DNA from: Sorex araneus
Lineage: Eukaryota > Chordata > Mammalia > Eulipotyphla > Soricidae
Assembly (NCBI RefSeq): GCF_027595985.1
Contig: NC_073311.1
Coordinates: 45,427,974-45,491,973, forward strand
Reading direction: 5' to 3'
Length of the DNA: 64,000 bases
In this document: piece after piece, positions 9,729 through 20,904 of the stretch
How positions within the stretch are numbered: position 1 is the first letter of the stretch
How the letters are laid out: each line of letters starts with the position of its first letter
The notes under the pieces: generated by a model
Seen by the model: the letters and a program-made list of their open reading frames with translations, nothing else
Databases searched by the model: none
What the model was told of the DNA's origin: nothing
Made by a program: the position numbers and the translations under genes

Positions 9729-9897
9729 GGGGCTGGAGCGATAGCACAGCGGGTAGGACGTTTGCCTTGCATGCGGCCAACCTGGGTTCGATTCCCAGAA
9801 TCCCACAGGGTCCTCTGAGCACCGCCAGGGGTGATTCCTGAGTGCAGAGCCAGGAGTAACCCCTGTGCATTGCCAGGTGTGACCCCCCCTCAAAAAA
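9729..9897 (+). mobile_element. Sor-type SINE, 12-bp TSD
   Basis: AAGACTGGTTCT occurs at 9717-9728 and 9898-9909. The copy is close to consensus, with a short interrupted A-tail. Confidence 0.95.
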
Positions 9898-10014
9898 AAG
9901 ACTGGTTCTAAGCTATAAATACTGTACATGGAGGAGAACTGAGGCTCTCAGTTGATCAGGCTTTTACCCCCCAACCCCATGATTTTTCTTTTTTACTTCT
10001 CTTTTCCTTAAAAA

Positions 10015-10205
10015 AAACTTTTTTTTTAATTTTATTTTGGCTTTTTGGGTCACCCCCGTCAATGCTCGGGGGTTGCTCCTGGCTCTGCACTTAGGAATCA
10101 CTCTTGGCGGTGCTTGAGGGACCATCTGGGATGTTGGGAATCCGGACCCGGGTCAGCAGCAGCGTGCAAAGCAAATGCCCTACCCACTGTGCTGTCGCTC
10201 CGTCC
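10015..10205 (-). mobile_element. Sor-type SINE
   Basis: Inverted: T-rich tail at 10017-10050, then GGCTTTTTGGGTCACCCC, and the head ends CTGTCGCTCCGTCCC. Confidence 0.85.
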
Positions 10206-10589
10206 CTTCTGTCGCTTTTCTTATTTCTCAAGGCTCTCCTGCTTCAGGCCTGTTCACTGGGGCCCGTCCCTGGCAGCTAGTAAATGGGAGAGCAGAGATT
10301 TGAAACTTTTGGTCTCTAACTTCAAAAACTGATGCTGTTTTTGGGGCAGGGCTTCCCAAGCTGTTCTCGGGAGGCTGGGGGGTGGGTGTCCATTTGTGAC
10401 ACATCCTGTGTTGAAGTTCAATGCCAAGGTCTGAGGGACGTGTTGCATCTGGGGCCCTGTGGTGCTGGGCACTGCCTGTGCCATACTCAGCAGCCCTCAG
10501 CGGTCTCCTGGGCTGTGCCAGTGATGCTTGGGGGCACCAGTTGGTGCTGGGGGTCTCCGGGCCCTGACGTCGATGCTCTGTATTTATTT
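10206..10589. other. Unassigned non-coding stretch
   Basis: GC-moderate sequence with weak Sor-body resemblance near 10440-10560. No exon borders supported. Confidence 0.4.
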
Positions 10590-10896
10590 AAACTGTTGTT
10601 GCTTTGTGGTTGAGCCACACTCGGTTATGCTTAGGGCTGACTCCTGGCTCTGCACTCAGGGATCACTCCTGGCAGGGCTCGGGGGACCCTATGGGGTGCT
10701 GAGGAGAGAGCGTACAGTATATTGCTTTTTGGTTGAGTCACACCTGGTGATGCTCAGGGATTACTTCTGGCTCTGTACTCAGGAATTACTCCTGGCGGTG
10801 CTCTGGGGACCATATGGGATGCCGGGGGTAGAACCTGCATCAGCTGTGTGCAAGGTATCATGCCCTCCCTGCTGCACTATTGCTCTGGCCCCAAGT
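10590..10896 (-). mobile_element. Two inverted Sor-type SINEs, tandem
   Basis: 10590-10710 lacks the head. 10723-10896 is nearly complete, with GAGTCACACCTGGTGATGCTC and a CTGCACTATTGCTCTGGCCCC head. Confidence 0.85.
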
Positions 10897-11251
10897 CAAT
10901 GCTTCTCAAACCTCAAGGTCCTAGAGCACTTTGGGGGCTGGGGATTGTACACAGGGCCTCATGCATGTGCAGCCCACTAAGCTGCACCCAGTTCGTGGGG
11001 TGCTTGGGAAGGGCCAAGTCGGCTCTCCTGGAGGACAGGTGAGCCAAGCCCGAGGTAAACGACTTCGGTGTGTTGATGGAGCGTTGATGGAGCCTCATAG
11101 CTCACAGGCAACGTTGGCTGACTTGTCCGAAGGCTTCTCCACCGTTACTATTTTGTTTCGCTGCCATTTCTTTTTGAGGGGTTGGGTCTCCTAAGCAGTG
11201 CTGGGGGGCCCAGGGGCCCCTCACAGCTGTTCTCAATAAGGCTGAGGGGCA

Positions 11252-11430
11252 CACGGGGCTGGAGAGAGAGTACAGGAGGTAGGGCATTTGCCTTACATGC
11301 AGTCCACCAGGGCTCAGCTCCTGCTATCCCATATGGTCCCCTGAACCCTGCCAGGAGTAATTCCTGGAGGCAAAGCCCAAGCATCACCAGGAGTGGCCCC
11401 CAAACAAAATAAAAACAACACACAAAAAGC
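11252..11430 (+). mobile_element. Sor-type SINE
   Basis: The head GGGGCTGGAGAGAGAGTACAGG is altered in the A box. The body is shortened near the end and the tail is A-rich. Confidence 0.8.
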
Positions 11431-11489
11431 AAAGGCTCTAGGATGCGGTACTGTGAGACCCCTTCAGGGATTATCCAGCCCTCCCCCCC

Positions 11490-11966
11490 CCAGGAATGCT
11501 GGGGGCCTCTGGGGGCCACACTCAGTCATGCTCAGGGCCCTGCACGGCTGCACTCGGGGATGCTCAGGGACCACGTGGCCCTGGGAATTGAACTGGGGTC
11601 AGCACATGCCAAGTCACGCATTTTGACCCGTCTCATCATTTCTCTCCAGACTCTCTCTCCAGTTCCTACTGTACTTTTCTGTTTTTTCTTTTTTTTTTTC
11701 CAGGGATGCACACCTAGCAGTGCTCAGGGGTCATTCCTGACAGTGCTCGGAAAACTATATGTGGTATCTGAATCCAAACTACTTTTATTTTTATTTATTT
11801 GCTTTTTGGGTCACATCTGGCGGTGCACAGGGGTTACTCCTGGCTCATGCACTCAGGACTTATTCCTGGCCGTGCTTGGGGGACCAAATGGATGCTGGGA
11901 TTCGAACCCAGGTCGGCCTCGTGTAAGGCAAACACCCTACCCCCTGTGCTATTGCTCCACCCCCTG
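11490..11966 (-). mobile_element. Three inverted Sor-type SINEs
   Basis: About 11490-11640 and 11690-11790 are old fragments. 11795-11966 is a good copy (GCTTTTTGGGTCACATCTGG; CTATTGCTCCACCCC) inserted next to them. Confidence 0.8.
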
Positions 11967-12009
11967 AACCACTTTTACATACCCGGCAAGTGCCTTAACC
12001 TCTGGGCTG

Positions 12010-12400
12010 TATTTCCAGCCCTGCACTTTTCTTTTAGAATTGGGGGAGAGAGGGCACACCTGGTGATCACTGGGGACATGGGGCCGCTTCTTGTCATGCT
12101 TGGACTGGCATGGCCTTGGAGCCACCAGGCCACCATGGGAACACCATGTAGTGTGGGGCTGGAATTCAGGGTCTCACATGTATAAGACACGTGCTCCACT
12201 GCTCAAGTCACACGCTCAGCCCTAGCGCGCCTTTTGTTTTGGTGAGGGGATGTGCTACCCAGTTATAATCGGGGGTTATGCTTGCCTCTGTGCTCAGGAA
12301 TCCCTCCTGGAGGTGCTCACAGGACTAGATGGAATCCTGGCATAAAAGCCAGGCAGGCCAGATGCAAGGGAAGTGTCCTACTTACCTATACTATCTCTCT
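12010..12400 (-). mobile_element. Two heavily eroded inverted Sor-type SINEs
   Basis: Only scattered body motifs remain, such as ACACCTGGTGATCACTGGG and TGTGCTCAGGAATCCCTCCTGG. Confidence 0.5.
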
Positions 12401-12450
12401 CACCTCCGATTGCAACTTTTTTTTTCTTTTTTTTTTTAAATTGTACTCTA

Positions 12451-12638
12451 GGGGCCAGAGCGATAGTACAGCAGGTAGGGTGTTTACCTTGCACGTGGCC
12501 TGCTCAGGTTCGATCCCCGGCATCCCATATGGTCCCCTGAACACCACCAAGAGTGATTCCTGAGCACAGAGCCAGGAATAACTCCTGGGTGTTGCTGGGT
12601 GTAACCCCCCCCCAAAAAAAAAAAAGCAAAAAAAAAAA
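12451..12638 (+). mobile_element. Sor-type SINE beside an LTR insertion site
   Basis: ATTGTACT flanks both ends (12440-12447 and 12639-12646). The head is GGGGCCAGAGCGATAGTACAGC and the tail is poly-A with a GCA interruption. Its right TSD overlaps the duplicated target of the next element. Confidence 0.9.
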
Positions 12639-12650
12639 ATTGTACTTTGG

Positions 12651-13979
12651 TGTAGGATAACATTGGTTTGTCCCTCCTCCCTTGCCACAAGGAGTTTAGG
12701 TTTAAGAGCTCTGGAGACACTCCCATTCCTTTGTTTATCTGTAAACTCTTCTCTGCACCCTCCTTCCCAACCAGTTAATCACCTTTTCCTAATCAGATTC
12801 TGTTATCTTATAAGATCAGATTCTTCTAAGGACTCTGAATTTGTATTGTAAGATAGTGTCTTTTGCTTAGTTTACCTTAGAGCAATGGCCTTTCTGTATG
12901 GACACAGGAAGACAGTTAATAATATGCTTTGTAAATTGGGAGCTGATTGACTCCAATAATATTTACTCCTGGGCATCTACTTTCTCAACTCAGTTGCCCT
13001 TAGTTCCTAGCACCCCAAGAGCAGGGTCCCAAAGAGGGACGGAATAGACCCAGGGCAAGCTGTGAGCTACCCTGACATTGAAATGGGCCAGGCCAAAGCG
13101 CCACAATACTCAACTATAAGTTGAGGGCATGATCATGGACAATGCTGTCATGATCCAAAGGTAACGATGAGACTAGGACCCTGCTGGGGTTAGGAAGGCT
13201 AACCTGGCCTGAGGACTGAGGTCTGGAATGTATTGTGAGATGTCCTCAGGAGAACCAAATTTTATATCTCTTACTATGTTCATACAGAATGACATTGCTA
13301 GAAATATTAGAAAGTAGATTTACTATAACTATTTAAGCAGATTACTAGCTCACACCCTGACACACCCTTGTTTGGAATCACACCCTTGAGTGGATCTCCT
13401 TAGATGAGATTTCCTTAGATGAGATTTTTGTTAATCTCCTCAAGAAATGGTTTTACCCTTCTTTGTTGATTTGTTAATGTTCAACCCACCTTTGTGTCAC
13501 CACCCTATGTAATTTGCTATATAAACTAAGACTGTGGGGCACTGAGGGGGAGAGAAAGAAGACAAGGGAGACAGAGGAAGAAGGAGACAGAAGGAGACAG
13601 AGGAAGAAGGAGACCGAAAAAGGAGACAGAAGAAGAAGACAGATGAGACAGAGAAGAAGACACAGAAGCAGAGACAGAGAGACAGACAGAAGAGAACACA
13701 GTGGCACACACATAAGCCCAGCACAAGGTGAAAGAAGTGAGAAAGAGAGGAGCAGAAAGAGGATAGAGGAAGATCCAGAGAGAGATCGAGAACCCGGAGA
13801 GAAGCAGAGAGAGAACAAAATAAACTGATAGAGCAACCAGTTTGGCCTTCTTCCTTCCTTCGCCTGCCTCATCATCGCCATCAACCTCCCCCGGGGTGGG
13901 GAAGTGGCGTGAGACTACCGAATGCGGGCAGCGGGAGAGATAGAGCCCTGCTGGTCCCTTTCTCTTTTGTGTTTTCACA
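12651..13979 (+). mobile_element. Solo LTR of an endogenous retrovirus, with flanking direct repeat
   Basis: Starts TGTAGG, ends TTTTCACA, and is bounded by TACTTTGG at 12643-12650 and 13980-13987. Internal landmarks in order: TATA box TATATAAA at 13518-13525, a GA-rich expansion (13545-13815) and a poly-A signal AATAAA at 13819-13824. There is no attached internal region, which fits recombination between two LTRs. It is related to the LTR at 27823-29794. At 1329 bp it is long for a solo LTR, partly from the GA-rich expansion. Confidence 0.8.
13545..13815 (+). repeat. GA-rich purine expansion inside the LTR
   Basis: Repeated GGAGACAGA / AGAAGAAGGAGAC units downstream of the LTR TATA box. It generates a lysine/arginine/glutamate-rich open frame that I do not regard as coding. 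Confidence 0.85.
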
Positions 13980-13987
13980 TACTTTGG

Positions 13988-14042
13988 GGGCCGGAGAGAT
14001 AGCACAGTGGGTAGGGTGTTTGCCTTGCACGCAGCTGCCCCA
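13988..14042 (+). mobile_element. Sor-type SINE, head only
   Basis: GGGCCGGAGAGATAGCACAG through TTGCACGCAGCTGCCCC, then unrelated sequence. It was truncated before the B box and is the target into which the LTR inserted. Confidence 0.75.
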
Positions 14043-14159
14043 ATTTTGATCTGTTTGATCACTTGCTTTGAGTCTGTGTCACATATGCAATTTTCACAAT
14101 ATTTCTATTCTTATTATTACTGGATCTGCTGTAGTGAATTGTGATCTCTGAAGAGACTA

Positions 14160-14341
14160 GGATTTTTTTTTTCTTTTTTGGGAGGGAGAGGTCACATTGG
14201 CGATGCACAAGGGTCACCTGGCTCTGCACTCAGGAATTATCCCTGGCGGTGCTCAGAGGACCATATGAGATGCTGGGAATCAAACCCGGGTCAGTTGTGT
14301 GCAAGGCAAACACCCTACCCGCTGTGCTATCACCCCAGCCC
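14160..14341 (-). mobile_element. Sor-type SINE
   Basis: Inverted, with a T-run tail, AATCAAACCCGGGTCAGTTG and a CTATCACCCCAGCCCC head end. Confidence 0.88.
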
Positions 14342-14407
14342 CGAGAGACTATGTTAAGTGTTTTGGGGAATCATAAACTTTGCCCTGAAAGATGGAGGTG
14401 TGTAAGT

Positions 14408-14416
14408 GTATGTGTA

Positions 14417-14457
<41 letters not shown>
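14408..14457 (+). repeat. (TG)n microsatellite
   Basis: GTATGTGTATGTTTG followed by uninterrupted TG dinucleotides. Confidence 0.97.
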
Positions 14458-14459
<2 letters not shown>

Positions 14460-14666
14460 TGGCTGCTCCACAGACCCCATGAACACTTACAGATGGAAGG
14501 CATGAATATGGGTGCCTTCCCCCTGGGATGGCGCAAGCAGCTCAATCCTCCACGTTCCCAGCTGGGAAGAGCATCACCCAGAGAGGTTCTGTCCTGGGCT
14601 TCTCCACTTCCCCTTCCAGTTCTCCAGTCAGCCCCTGGCTCCCACAACTTCACACCTCTATTCCTT

Positions 14667-14985
14667 TGTTCTTTTTTTTTTTTTTTTTTTTGCTTTTTTT
14701 GGGTTCACACCCAGTGATGCACAGGGGTTACTCCTGGTTCTACACTCAGGAATTACTCCTGGCGGTGCTCAGGGGACCATATGGGATGCTGGGATTCGAA
14801 CCCAGGTTGGCCGAGTGCAAGGCAAACGCCTTACCCGTTGTGCTATCGCTCCAGCCCCCTCCTTTGTTCTTTTTGGCTTTTTCTTTTCGACTTTTAGGGC
14901 CACACCCAGCTGTGCTCAGGGCTTACTCCTGGCTCTGCACTCAGGGATCAACTCCTGGCAGGGCTCAGATACAAGGCAAGCATCT
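14667..14985 (-). mobile_element. Two inverted Sor-type SINEs
   Basis: 14667-14858 is near-consensus with a long T-run. 14868-14985 is an older copy lacking most of its head. Confidence 0.88.
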
Positions 14986-15064
14986 TAATCCCCCTCTCCC
15001 TCTACTATTTCTTTGTCCCTTTTACTCTGGGGAGGCGAGCATCACAACTAGTGCTGCTCAAAAA

Positions 15065-15240
15065 GTAGGCTCCGCTAGAAAGATCGCACGGGGTTAAAGC
15101 ACTTTCCTTGCACACAGCTGACCCTTGTCCTGAATCTCAGCACCACATATGGTTCCTTGGGGCCCCCCCACCAGGAGTGATCCCTGAGCATAGAGCCAGG
15201 AGCAAATCCTGAGCACAGCTGGGTGTGGACCCTGAAACAG
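15065..15240 (+). mobile_element. Sor-type SINE, diverged
   Basis: GATCGCACGGGGTTAAAGCAC head is degraded; the body AGGAGTGATCCCTGAGCATAG is recognisable. Confidence 0.65.
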
Positions 15241-15774
15241 ATGAAGGAGAAGGAAGAGGAGTCAGAGGAGGAGAAGAAAAAGAAGCAGGGGAGTGGGCGA
15301 GGAAGGGAGGCCAGTTTCCTCCTTGTGATTTTGATGAGGAACAAAAGGAAAGTTGAGGGAATTGGTCTGGATCTAAGTTGAAAAGAAGGTCCCCAGGGCA
15401 CTGCATGGGAAGATTCACGAGGTGCCAAAGAATGTGGGCCTGGAGCCAAATCTGGCAAGAATGTGTGAAGGCCTGGCAGTGGCAAAGGGGGTTAGCTCTG
15501 CCGGGAAGAAAAGGCAAGTGGGAAGGACGCCTCCGAAGAACAGTCCAGAAGCCTGGAGTCCCGTCCTACATGCCAGCTCTAATCAATCAGTGGGTGGGGG
15601 GTTTTATGTACCACTGTGAAACTGAGAAGGAATTTAAAGCCTTCCCCAGGCTGTGATAGATGAATCATGTCTATCGGGGTCAGGGGAGGTAGGAAGGCAA
15701 CTGGGAATAAAAAGGGAAGAGAAGGATCCTTGGGTTTGTTTTTTTCTTTCTTTCTTTTTTTTTTTTTTAGTTTT
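15241..15774. other. Unassigned non-coding stretch
   Basis: Purine-rich (GGAGAAGGAAGAGG) then mixed sequence ending in a T-run. No recognised element or exon. Confidence 0.4.
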
Positions 15775-16090
15775 GGGTTTTTTTTTTTTTTTTTTTTTTT
15801 TGCTTTTTGGGTCACATCTGGCGATGCACAGGGACTACTCCTGGCTCTGCACTCAGGAATCACGCCTAGCGGTGCTGAGGGGACCATATGGGATGCTGGG
15901 AATCGAACCCGGGTCGGCCGCCTGCAAGGCAAACACCCTGCCTGCTGTGCTATTGCTCCAGCCGCAGTTTTGGGGGGTTTTGAGCCACACCCAGTGCTCA
16001 GGACCTACTTCTGGCTCCGTGCTGGAACTTGATGTCATTGGCACTGGGGGACTAGGCTGAATACGGTCTCCAGGGTGCCAGGAGGACACT
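15775..16090 (-). mobile_element. Two inverted Sor-type SINEs
   Basis: 15775-15964 is a young copy with a long T-run. 15966-16090 is an old fragment with GAGCCACACCCAGTGCTCAGG. Confidence 0.85.
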
Positions 16091-16194
16091 CTCTAAGCTG
16101 CCTGTCCAGTCCACGGGAGTTCTTCGTGAAGTGACCGTTGAACAACTCAGATCCGGCAGGGCACATCCGTCAGTGGAAAATATCACAGACTTTT

Positions 16195-16515
16195 GCTATT
16201 AGGGCCGACTTGAATCTTGCTTCTGTTTCATTTCTTAGTTGTATAATCTTGGGCAATTTACAAAACCTAATCTGTTAGACGGGATGGTTGGGCAGATTAA
16301 GTAACCTGTAATCATATTAAGTAACATAGCAATTTCTATGTGCCAGGCCTTGTTCCAAGACCATCACATATAGAAATTCACTCGTTTCTCAGAACAAGCC
16401 TCTAAGATTATTATTCTGCCTCATTTACAGATGAGGAAGTTGTAGTTGAGAGAGGTTAGGCGCCCTGCCAAGGGCAACCATCTCTGCAGGGTAGCACCAG
16501 AGTTCATGCCCAAAC
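16195..16515. mobile_element. MIR-type ancient SINE pair
   Basis: TATAATCTTGGGCAATTTAC (forward MIR core) at about 16240 and TTTACAGATGAGGAAGTTG with AGAGAGGTTAGGCGCCCTGCC (the same core, opposite orientation) at about 16425. MIR cores of this form are conserved across placental mammals. Confidence 0.75.
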
Positions 16516-16689
16516 AGAAAGTTCATGCCCGGCTTTCCGTTCACATTCTCAACCACCCTCACATTACTTTTTCCATTGTGTCCAACAAGTTTCCATTGTT
16601 GATTGTTATCGCCAAGTAGCTGACATCAACTTAGTGACTTGACTGAACTCTCTAAGTCTGGCGCCCTGACATTTGCTCAGACATTAGAT

Positions 16690-16885
16690 ATTTTTTACTT
16701 ATTTTTTATTTGTTTGGTCTGGGGTCACACCCAGCAGTGCTCAGGGCTTACTGTCCCTGGCTCTGTGTGAGGGACCCCTTCTGGCGGTGCTTGGGGACCC
16801 TATGGGATGCCGGTGATTGAACCCAGGTCAGCTGCATGCAAGGCAAGCGCCCTAACTGCTGTACTATTGCTGTTCTGGCGATATT
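16690..16885 (-). mobile_element. Sor-type SINE
   Basis: Inverted, with GGTCACACCCAGCAGTGCTC and GTGATTGAACCCAGGTCAGC. The A-box end is eroded (GTACTATTGCTGTTCTGGCG). Confidence 0.8.
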
Positions 16886-17024
16886 TTTTTAAATTGAATA
16901 CTTCATCTTATACCATGTCAGTTACAATCTCTGAACAGGACAAGAGTGTGGGTTTACCTGAAGGAAAATGAAAGAGTGACAAGCTCAGAATTCAAGAATC
17001 AGGCCTCAAATAAAACAGCTCTAT

Positions 17025-17197
17025 GGGACTGGAGCGATAGCACAGTGGGTAGGGCATTTGCCTTGCACGCGGCTGACCCGGGTTCAATTCCCAGCACCCC
17101 ATATGGTCCCCTGTGCACCGCCAGGAATAATTCCTGAGTGCAAAGACAGGAGAACCCCTGTGCATTGCTGGATATGACCCAAAAAGAAAAAAAAAAA
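17025..17197 (+). mobile_element. Sor-type SINE
   Basis: AGCTCTA flanks it at 17017-17023 and 17198-17204. The head GGGACTGGAGCGATAGCACAG and B box GGTTCAATTCC are intact. Confidence 0.93.
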
Positions 17198-17589
17198 AGC
17201 TCTAGCCTTTTCACTTTTCTGCAGTAGCATGAAAGGCTTCTCAAGGTCTATCAAAATGCAGAGAGGATAGGGAGCCACTCGGGAGACGGGAGAGGATCTG
17301 TCGTGAGGTGCTGGGGACCTGACCCAGGTTCATCGGAACCTCACACACACAGGAGACGTGTGCTCTCCCACTTGAGTCCACCTGAGCCCACCCCACCTTC
17401 TCTGTGTTGGGATAAGACGTTCCTTCCCGACAAGGCTGTGCACCAGGGGTCAAGGAATGATGCCCCTTGGGGCCAGAGCAATAGTACAGCAGGGGGAAAA
17501 GTCAGGTGTGTGGGTTTTGTGACCAAAATCTCCAAGATCTCACAGAGTTGGGAATGAGTGACCTCATCCCCCTGAAAGCCTGGCAGTCA

Positions 17590-18300
17590 CGCCCACAGAC
17601 GGCCTCTGGCACCAGATAAGCTTATTAATGGCCATGATCCACAGACATGTATACATGTCATATGTATACATCTCATACGCTACATCACTGATGTACCACG
17701 AGAAGCACACCACATTTGATGGAGTGTAAAATAGAAGGAAAACAATCTTATCCTGATCAAAAAAACCACATATACTGGGGCCAGAGCAATGGTACAGTGG
17801 GTAGGGCGTTTGCCGTGTACACGACTGACCCGAGTTCAATCCCCAGCATCGCATATGGTCCCCCGAGCACCACCAAGAGTAATTCCTGAGTGCAGGGACA
17901 GGAGTAACCCTGAAGCATCACTGGATGTGACCCAAAAAGAAAAAAAAAAGAGAGAAAAAAATATATATTAGCACACAAAGGCTCAACCTGTTATAACATG
18001 TTAATAATCTCTTACACAAGAATTTAATGGCTCCAGGGTGAGATACAACAATCTACACACACTTTTCTATAAGGAAACTTTTTTGGGATCATTTTTAATG
18101 GATTGTTCAAAACAAGCAATACAAAATAAATTATTTAGGACCTGTTCCTAAATTCAAATGACATATTTTAATATGTCATTCTAAAATGCAGGCTTGGGTG
18201 GTGGTGGGAAAATTCAAAATAATGGTGGTGGGAAGGTGTAATGGAGGTGGGATTGGTGTTGGAATAATGAATGCAATAAATTATTGCGAACAACTTAAAA
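17590..18300 (+). mobile_element. LINE-like 3' end, with a Sor SINE inside
   Basis: Shares blocks with 39590-40000: CACCACATTTGATGGAGT, AATGGCTCCAGGGTGA, AAGCAATACAAAATAAATTATT, GGTGGTGGGAAGGTGTAATGG and a poly-A end. The forward Sor copy at 17777-17958 interrupts it. Confidence 0.6.
17777..17958 (+). mobile_element. Sor-type SINE nested in a LINE-like fragment
   Basis: Head GGGGCCAGAGCAATGGTACAG, B box GAGTTCAATCC, tail poly-A. Splits the surrounding repeat, so it is younger. Confidence 0.9.
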
Positions 18301-18695
18301 AAAAATGGTACAGCACGTAAGGTGTTTGTCTTGCATGCAACTGACCTGGGTTTGATCCCCAGCATCCCACATAGTGCCCCGAGCCCTCCAGGAGCAAACC
18401 CTAAACACTGCCAGGTGGGTCCCCAGCCTCCCAAATAAAGAAGTTATACCCCTGGGTCAAATCCTACCTATCACAATTTTTATCAACTGTGAGAAAGAAA
18501 AGTACATTAAAAAAGGTCTTGTCAAGGACTGTTGAAAGAGTACAGTGGGAAGGGCATTTGCTGTGCATTTGGCCGACTTGGGTTCAACCCCTGCCACTCC
18601 ATACAGTCCCAAGCATTAGCAGAAACCAAGCCTTGAGAGCAACACCAGGAACAAGCCCTGAGCATCACTGGGTGTGGCCCCAAAACAACAAACAC
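18300..18695 (+). mobile_element. Two forward Sor-type SINEs, old
   Basis: 18300-18440 lacks its first ~20 bases. 18520-18695 is complete but diverged. Confidence 0.75.
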
Positions 18696-18824
18696 CTGAA
18701 ACCAAAAGTGTCACCTGCAACTTGCCAACATCACAACAGGAAGTGTCTGTACCCTCTGGTGTAGACAGACTCTGTTACACCAGGAACTGCCTTTGGAAAG
18801 CACACTCATCTCAATAGTAGACCT

Positions 18825-19392
18825 GGGGGTGTGGGAGGGTGGTGTAGACCACACTCTGAGTGTTCAGGGGATCTTCCTGGCTCTGGGCTCAAGCATGACC
18901 GCTGCTGATGCTTAGGGACCTTGTGCAGTGCTGGGGATTGAGCCAGCTTGGCTGCACGCACGGCAGGTGCCTTACCTCCTGAGCTCTCGGGTCCAATAGT
19001 AGAAGATTATATTCGTTTATTTGTTAGTAGAATATTTTAATATGTCATTCTAAAATGTAGGTACTCTCGTTCTTTCCAAATAAGCCCTCCCCCCTCTCTC
19101 CCCCCCCTGCAAAAGAAAGTTTTCTGGACCATGGTAAGGCACATCATAGCCACTTTCAAACAACAGCAGAGTGGAGGAGCTGTGACACAGACCAGGTGGC
19201 TGGCCAGGTCACCCGTCTGGAAGAGAAAGCTGGCTGGACCTCCCACTGCCCGCAGGATGCCAGATTCTCTACATCTCAATCTGGCACATGCCACTCGCCG
19301 TCACTGGGAAGGAAGCACAAGTGGTGCCCCTGGGGCTCCCCAGAGGAGACGTGAAGAAGGATATCCACAGAAGGGTTCAAAACGCAAACAAG
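18825..19392. other. Old inverted Sor SINE plus unassigned sequence
   Basis: An eroded inverted Sor body lies at about 18825-19000. The string TTTTAATATGTCATTCTAAAAT at about 19030 also occurs near 18170. 19080-19390 is unrecognised. Confidence 0.5.
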
Positions 19393-19590
19393 GAGCTAGA
19401 GCCACAGTACAGCGGGTGGAGCGTTTGCCTTACACGTGGCTGACTCGGGTTCGATTCCCGGCAGCCCATAGCTGATTTCCCAGCACCCAGCAGTAATTCC
19501 TGTGTGCAGAGCCAGGAGCAACCCTGAGCATTGCTGGGTGTGACCCCCAAAACCAAGACAAAACAAACAATAACAACAAAAGCAACCAAA
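19393..19590 (+). mobile_element. Sor-type SINE
   Basis: GAGCTAGAGCCACAGTACAGC head, perfect B box GGTTCGATTCC, AC-rich tail. Confidence 0.88.
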
Positions 19591-19654
19591 TAGCTCACAA
19601 GAGACTCTCACAGTCTTTGAGCAATGCTAGCCAACATTCTGTAATAAAGTGGCT

Positions 19655-20157
19655 CCTGCAGGGGCTGACAAGAAAGCTCAAGTCAGAGAACACCTACCGG
19701 GCACGTGCCAGGCCCCGAGCTCAATTCCCAGCACTCAGTGTAACCTTGGACACCACTTGGAATGGCTCCTGTATAAATAAATATTCTTGGACCAAAGACA
19801 TAGCATAGTGGAGAAGGCACTTGCCTTGCACACAGTCGATCTGGGCTCAGTCCCTGGTACCCCATATGGTTCCCCAAGACTCCCCCCAAGAGTAATTCCT
19901 GAGTCCAGAACCAGGAGTAATCCCTGAGCACAGCCAGGTGTGAAGCAAAAATAAATACATAGATAAATATTTTAATTTTATGGGTTTTTTTTGGGGGGAC
20001 GGGGGGGGCAGAGCCAGCATTGCTCAGGGGTTATTTATGGCTTTGTGCTCAAGGGTCACTCCTGGAGGTGCTGGGAAGAACATATGCAGCGCTGGGGTCA
20101 CTCAGAGATGGCCACGTGCAAGACAAGCACCTTAGCCCTATGCTATCTCTCCGGCTT
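19655..20157. mobile_element. Three Sor-type SINEs
   Basis: Forward copies at about 19655-19770 (truncated) and 19788-19965, then an inverted copy at 19982-20157 with a G-run beside its T-tail. Confidence 0.8.
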
Positions 20158-20234
20158 CCCAAATATGTATGTATTTTTTAATGACGTAGTTCTGGAATCG
20201 AATGGAATCGCTGTGATAAAGACTGTAAGCAGAG

Positions 20235-20412
20235 GGGGCTGGAGAGATAGCACAGCGGGTAGGGCGTTTGCCTTGCACGTGGCCGACCCGGGTTCAAATC
20301 CCAGCATCCCATATGGTCCCTTGAGTGCCGCCAGGGGTGATTCCTGAGTGCAGAGCCAGGAGTGACCCCTGTGCATTGCCGGGTGTGACCCAAAAAGCAA
20401 AAAAAAAAAAAA
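20235..20412 (+). mobile_element. Sor-type SINE, 17-bp TSD
   Basis: AAAGACTGTAAGCAGAG is repeated at 20218-20234 and 20413-20429. The insertion landed exactly at the start of an older Sor copy (20430 onward). Confidence 0.96.
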
Positions 20413-20429
20413 AAAGACTGTAAGCAGAG

Positions 20430-20770
20430 CTGGAGCGATAGTACAGGGGAGGGCATTTGTCTTGCATGTGGCCAACCTGAGTTCGATACCCGGCACCCCA
20501 CAGGGTGCCCTGAGCTCACTAGAAATGATCCCTGAGTGCAGAGCCAGGAGTAATCACGGAGCACTGTGGGTGTGGCCAGAGAGAGTTTAGAAAGCTTGAA
20601 GAGATGAATCTGTAAGGAGGCGAGGGCGCTTGCCTTGCTCACAGTTGGCTCGGGTCCGCTGCCCGGCATCTCGTGTGGTCTCCTGAGCACCGCCAGGAGT
20701 GGCCCCTCGGTGCAGACTCGGTGCAGAGCCAGGACTCCGCCTGAGGCTCCTTCCTGTGTGGCCTTCTCAG
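20430..20770 (+). mobile_element. Two older forward Sor-type SINEs
   Basis: 20430-20585 begins CTGGAGCGATAGTACAGG; about 20600-20770 is more eroded. Confidence 0.75.
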
Positions 20771-20904
20771 GACTCTGAGGTGCCGCCAAACCTTGAGACT
20801 TCTCATAGGAGAACAGAGCCTGACAGAACACATTTTCCCAGCAAGACTATTCCCTTGTTCTCGGGGGGGGGGGGGTATTGTTTGTTTTTGTTTTTTAATT
20901 TTTT

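Noticed and set aside
13514-14062. Arg/Glu-rich plus frame and Ser/Leu-rich minus frame
   Set aside because: GA-rich expansion within a solo LTR, not a gene.
14141-14482. Recurrent frames containing [13 protein letters not shown] or [20 protein letters not shown]
   Set aside because: These peptides recur tens of times because they are Sor SINE bodies read in different frames; none is a gene.
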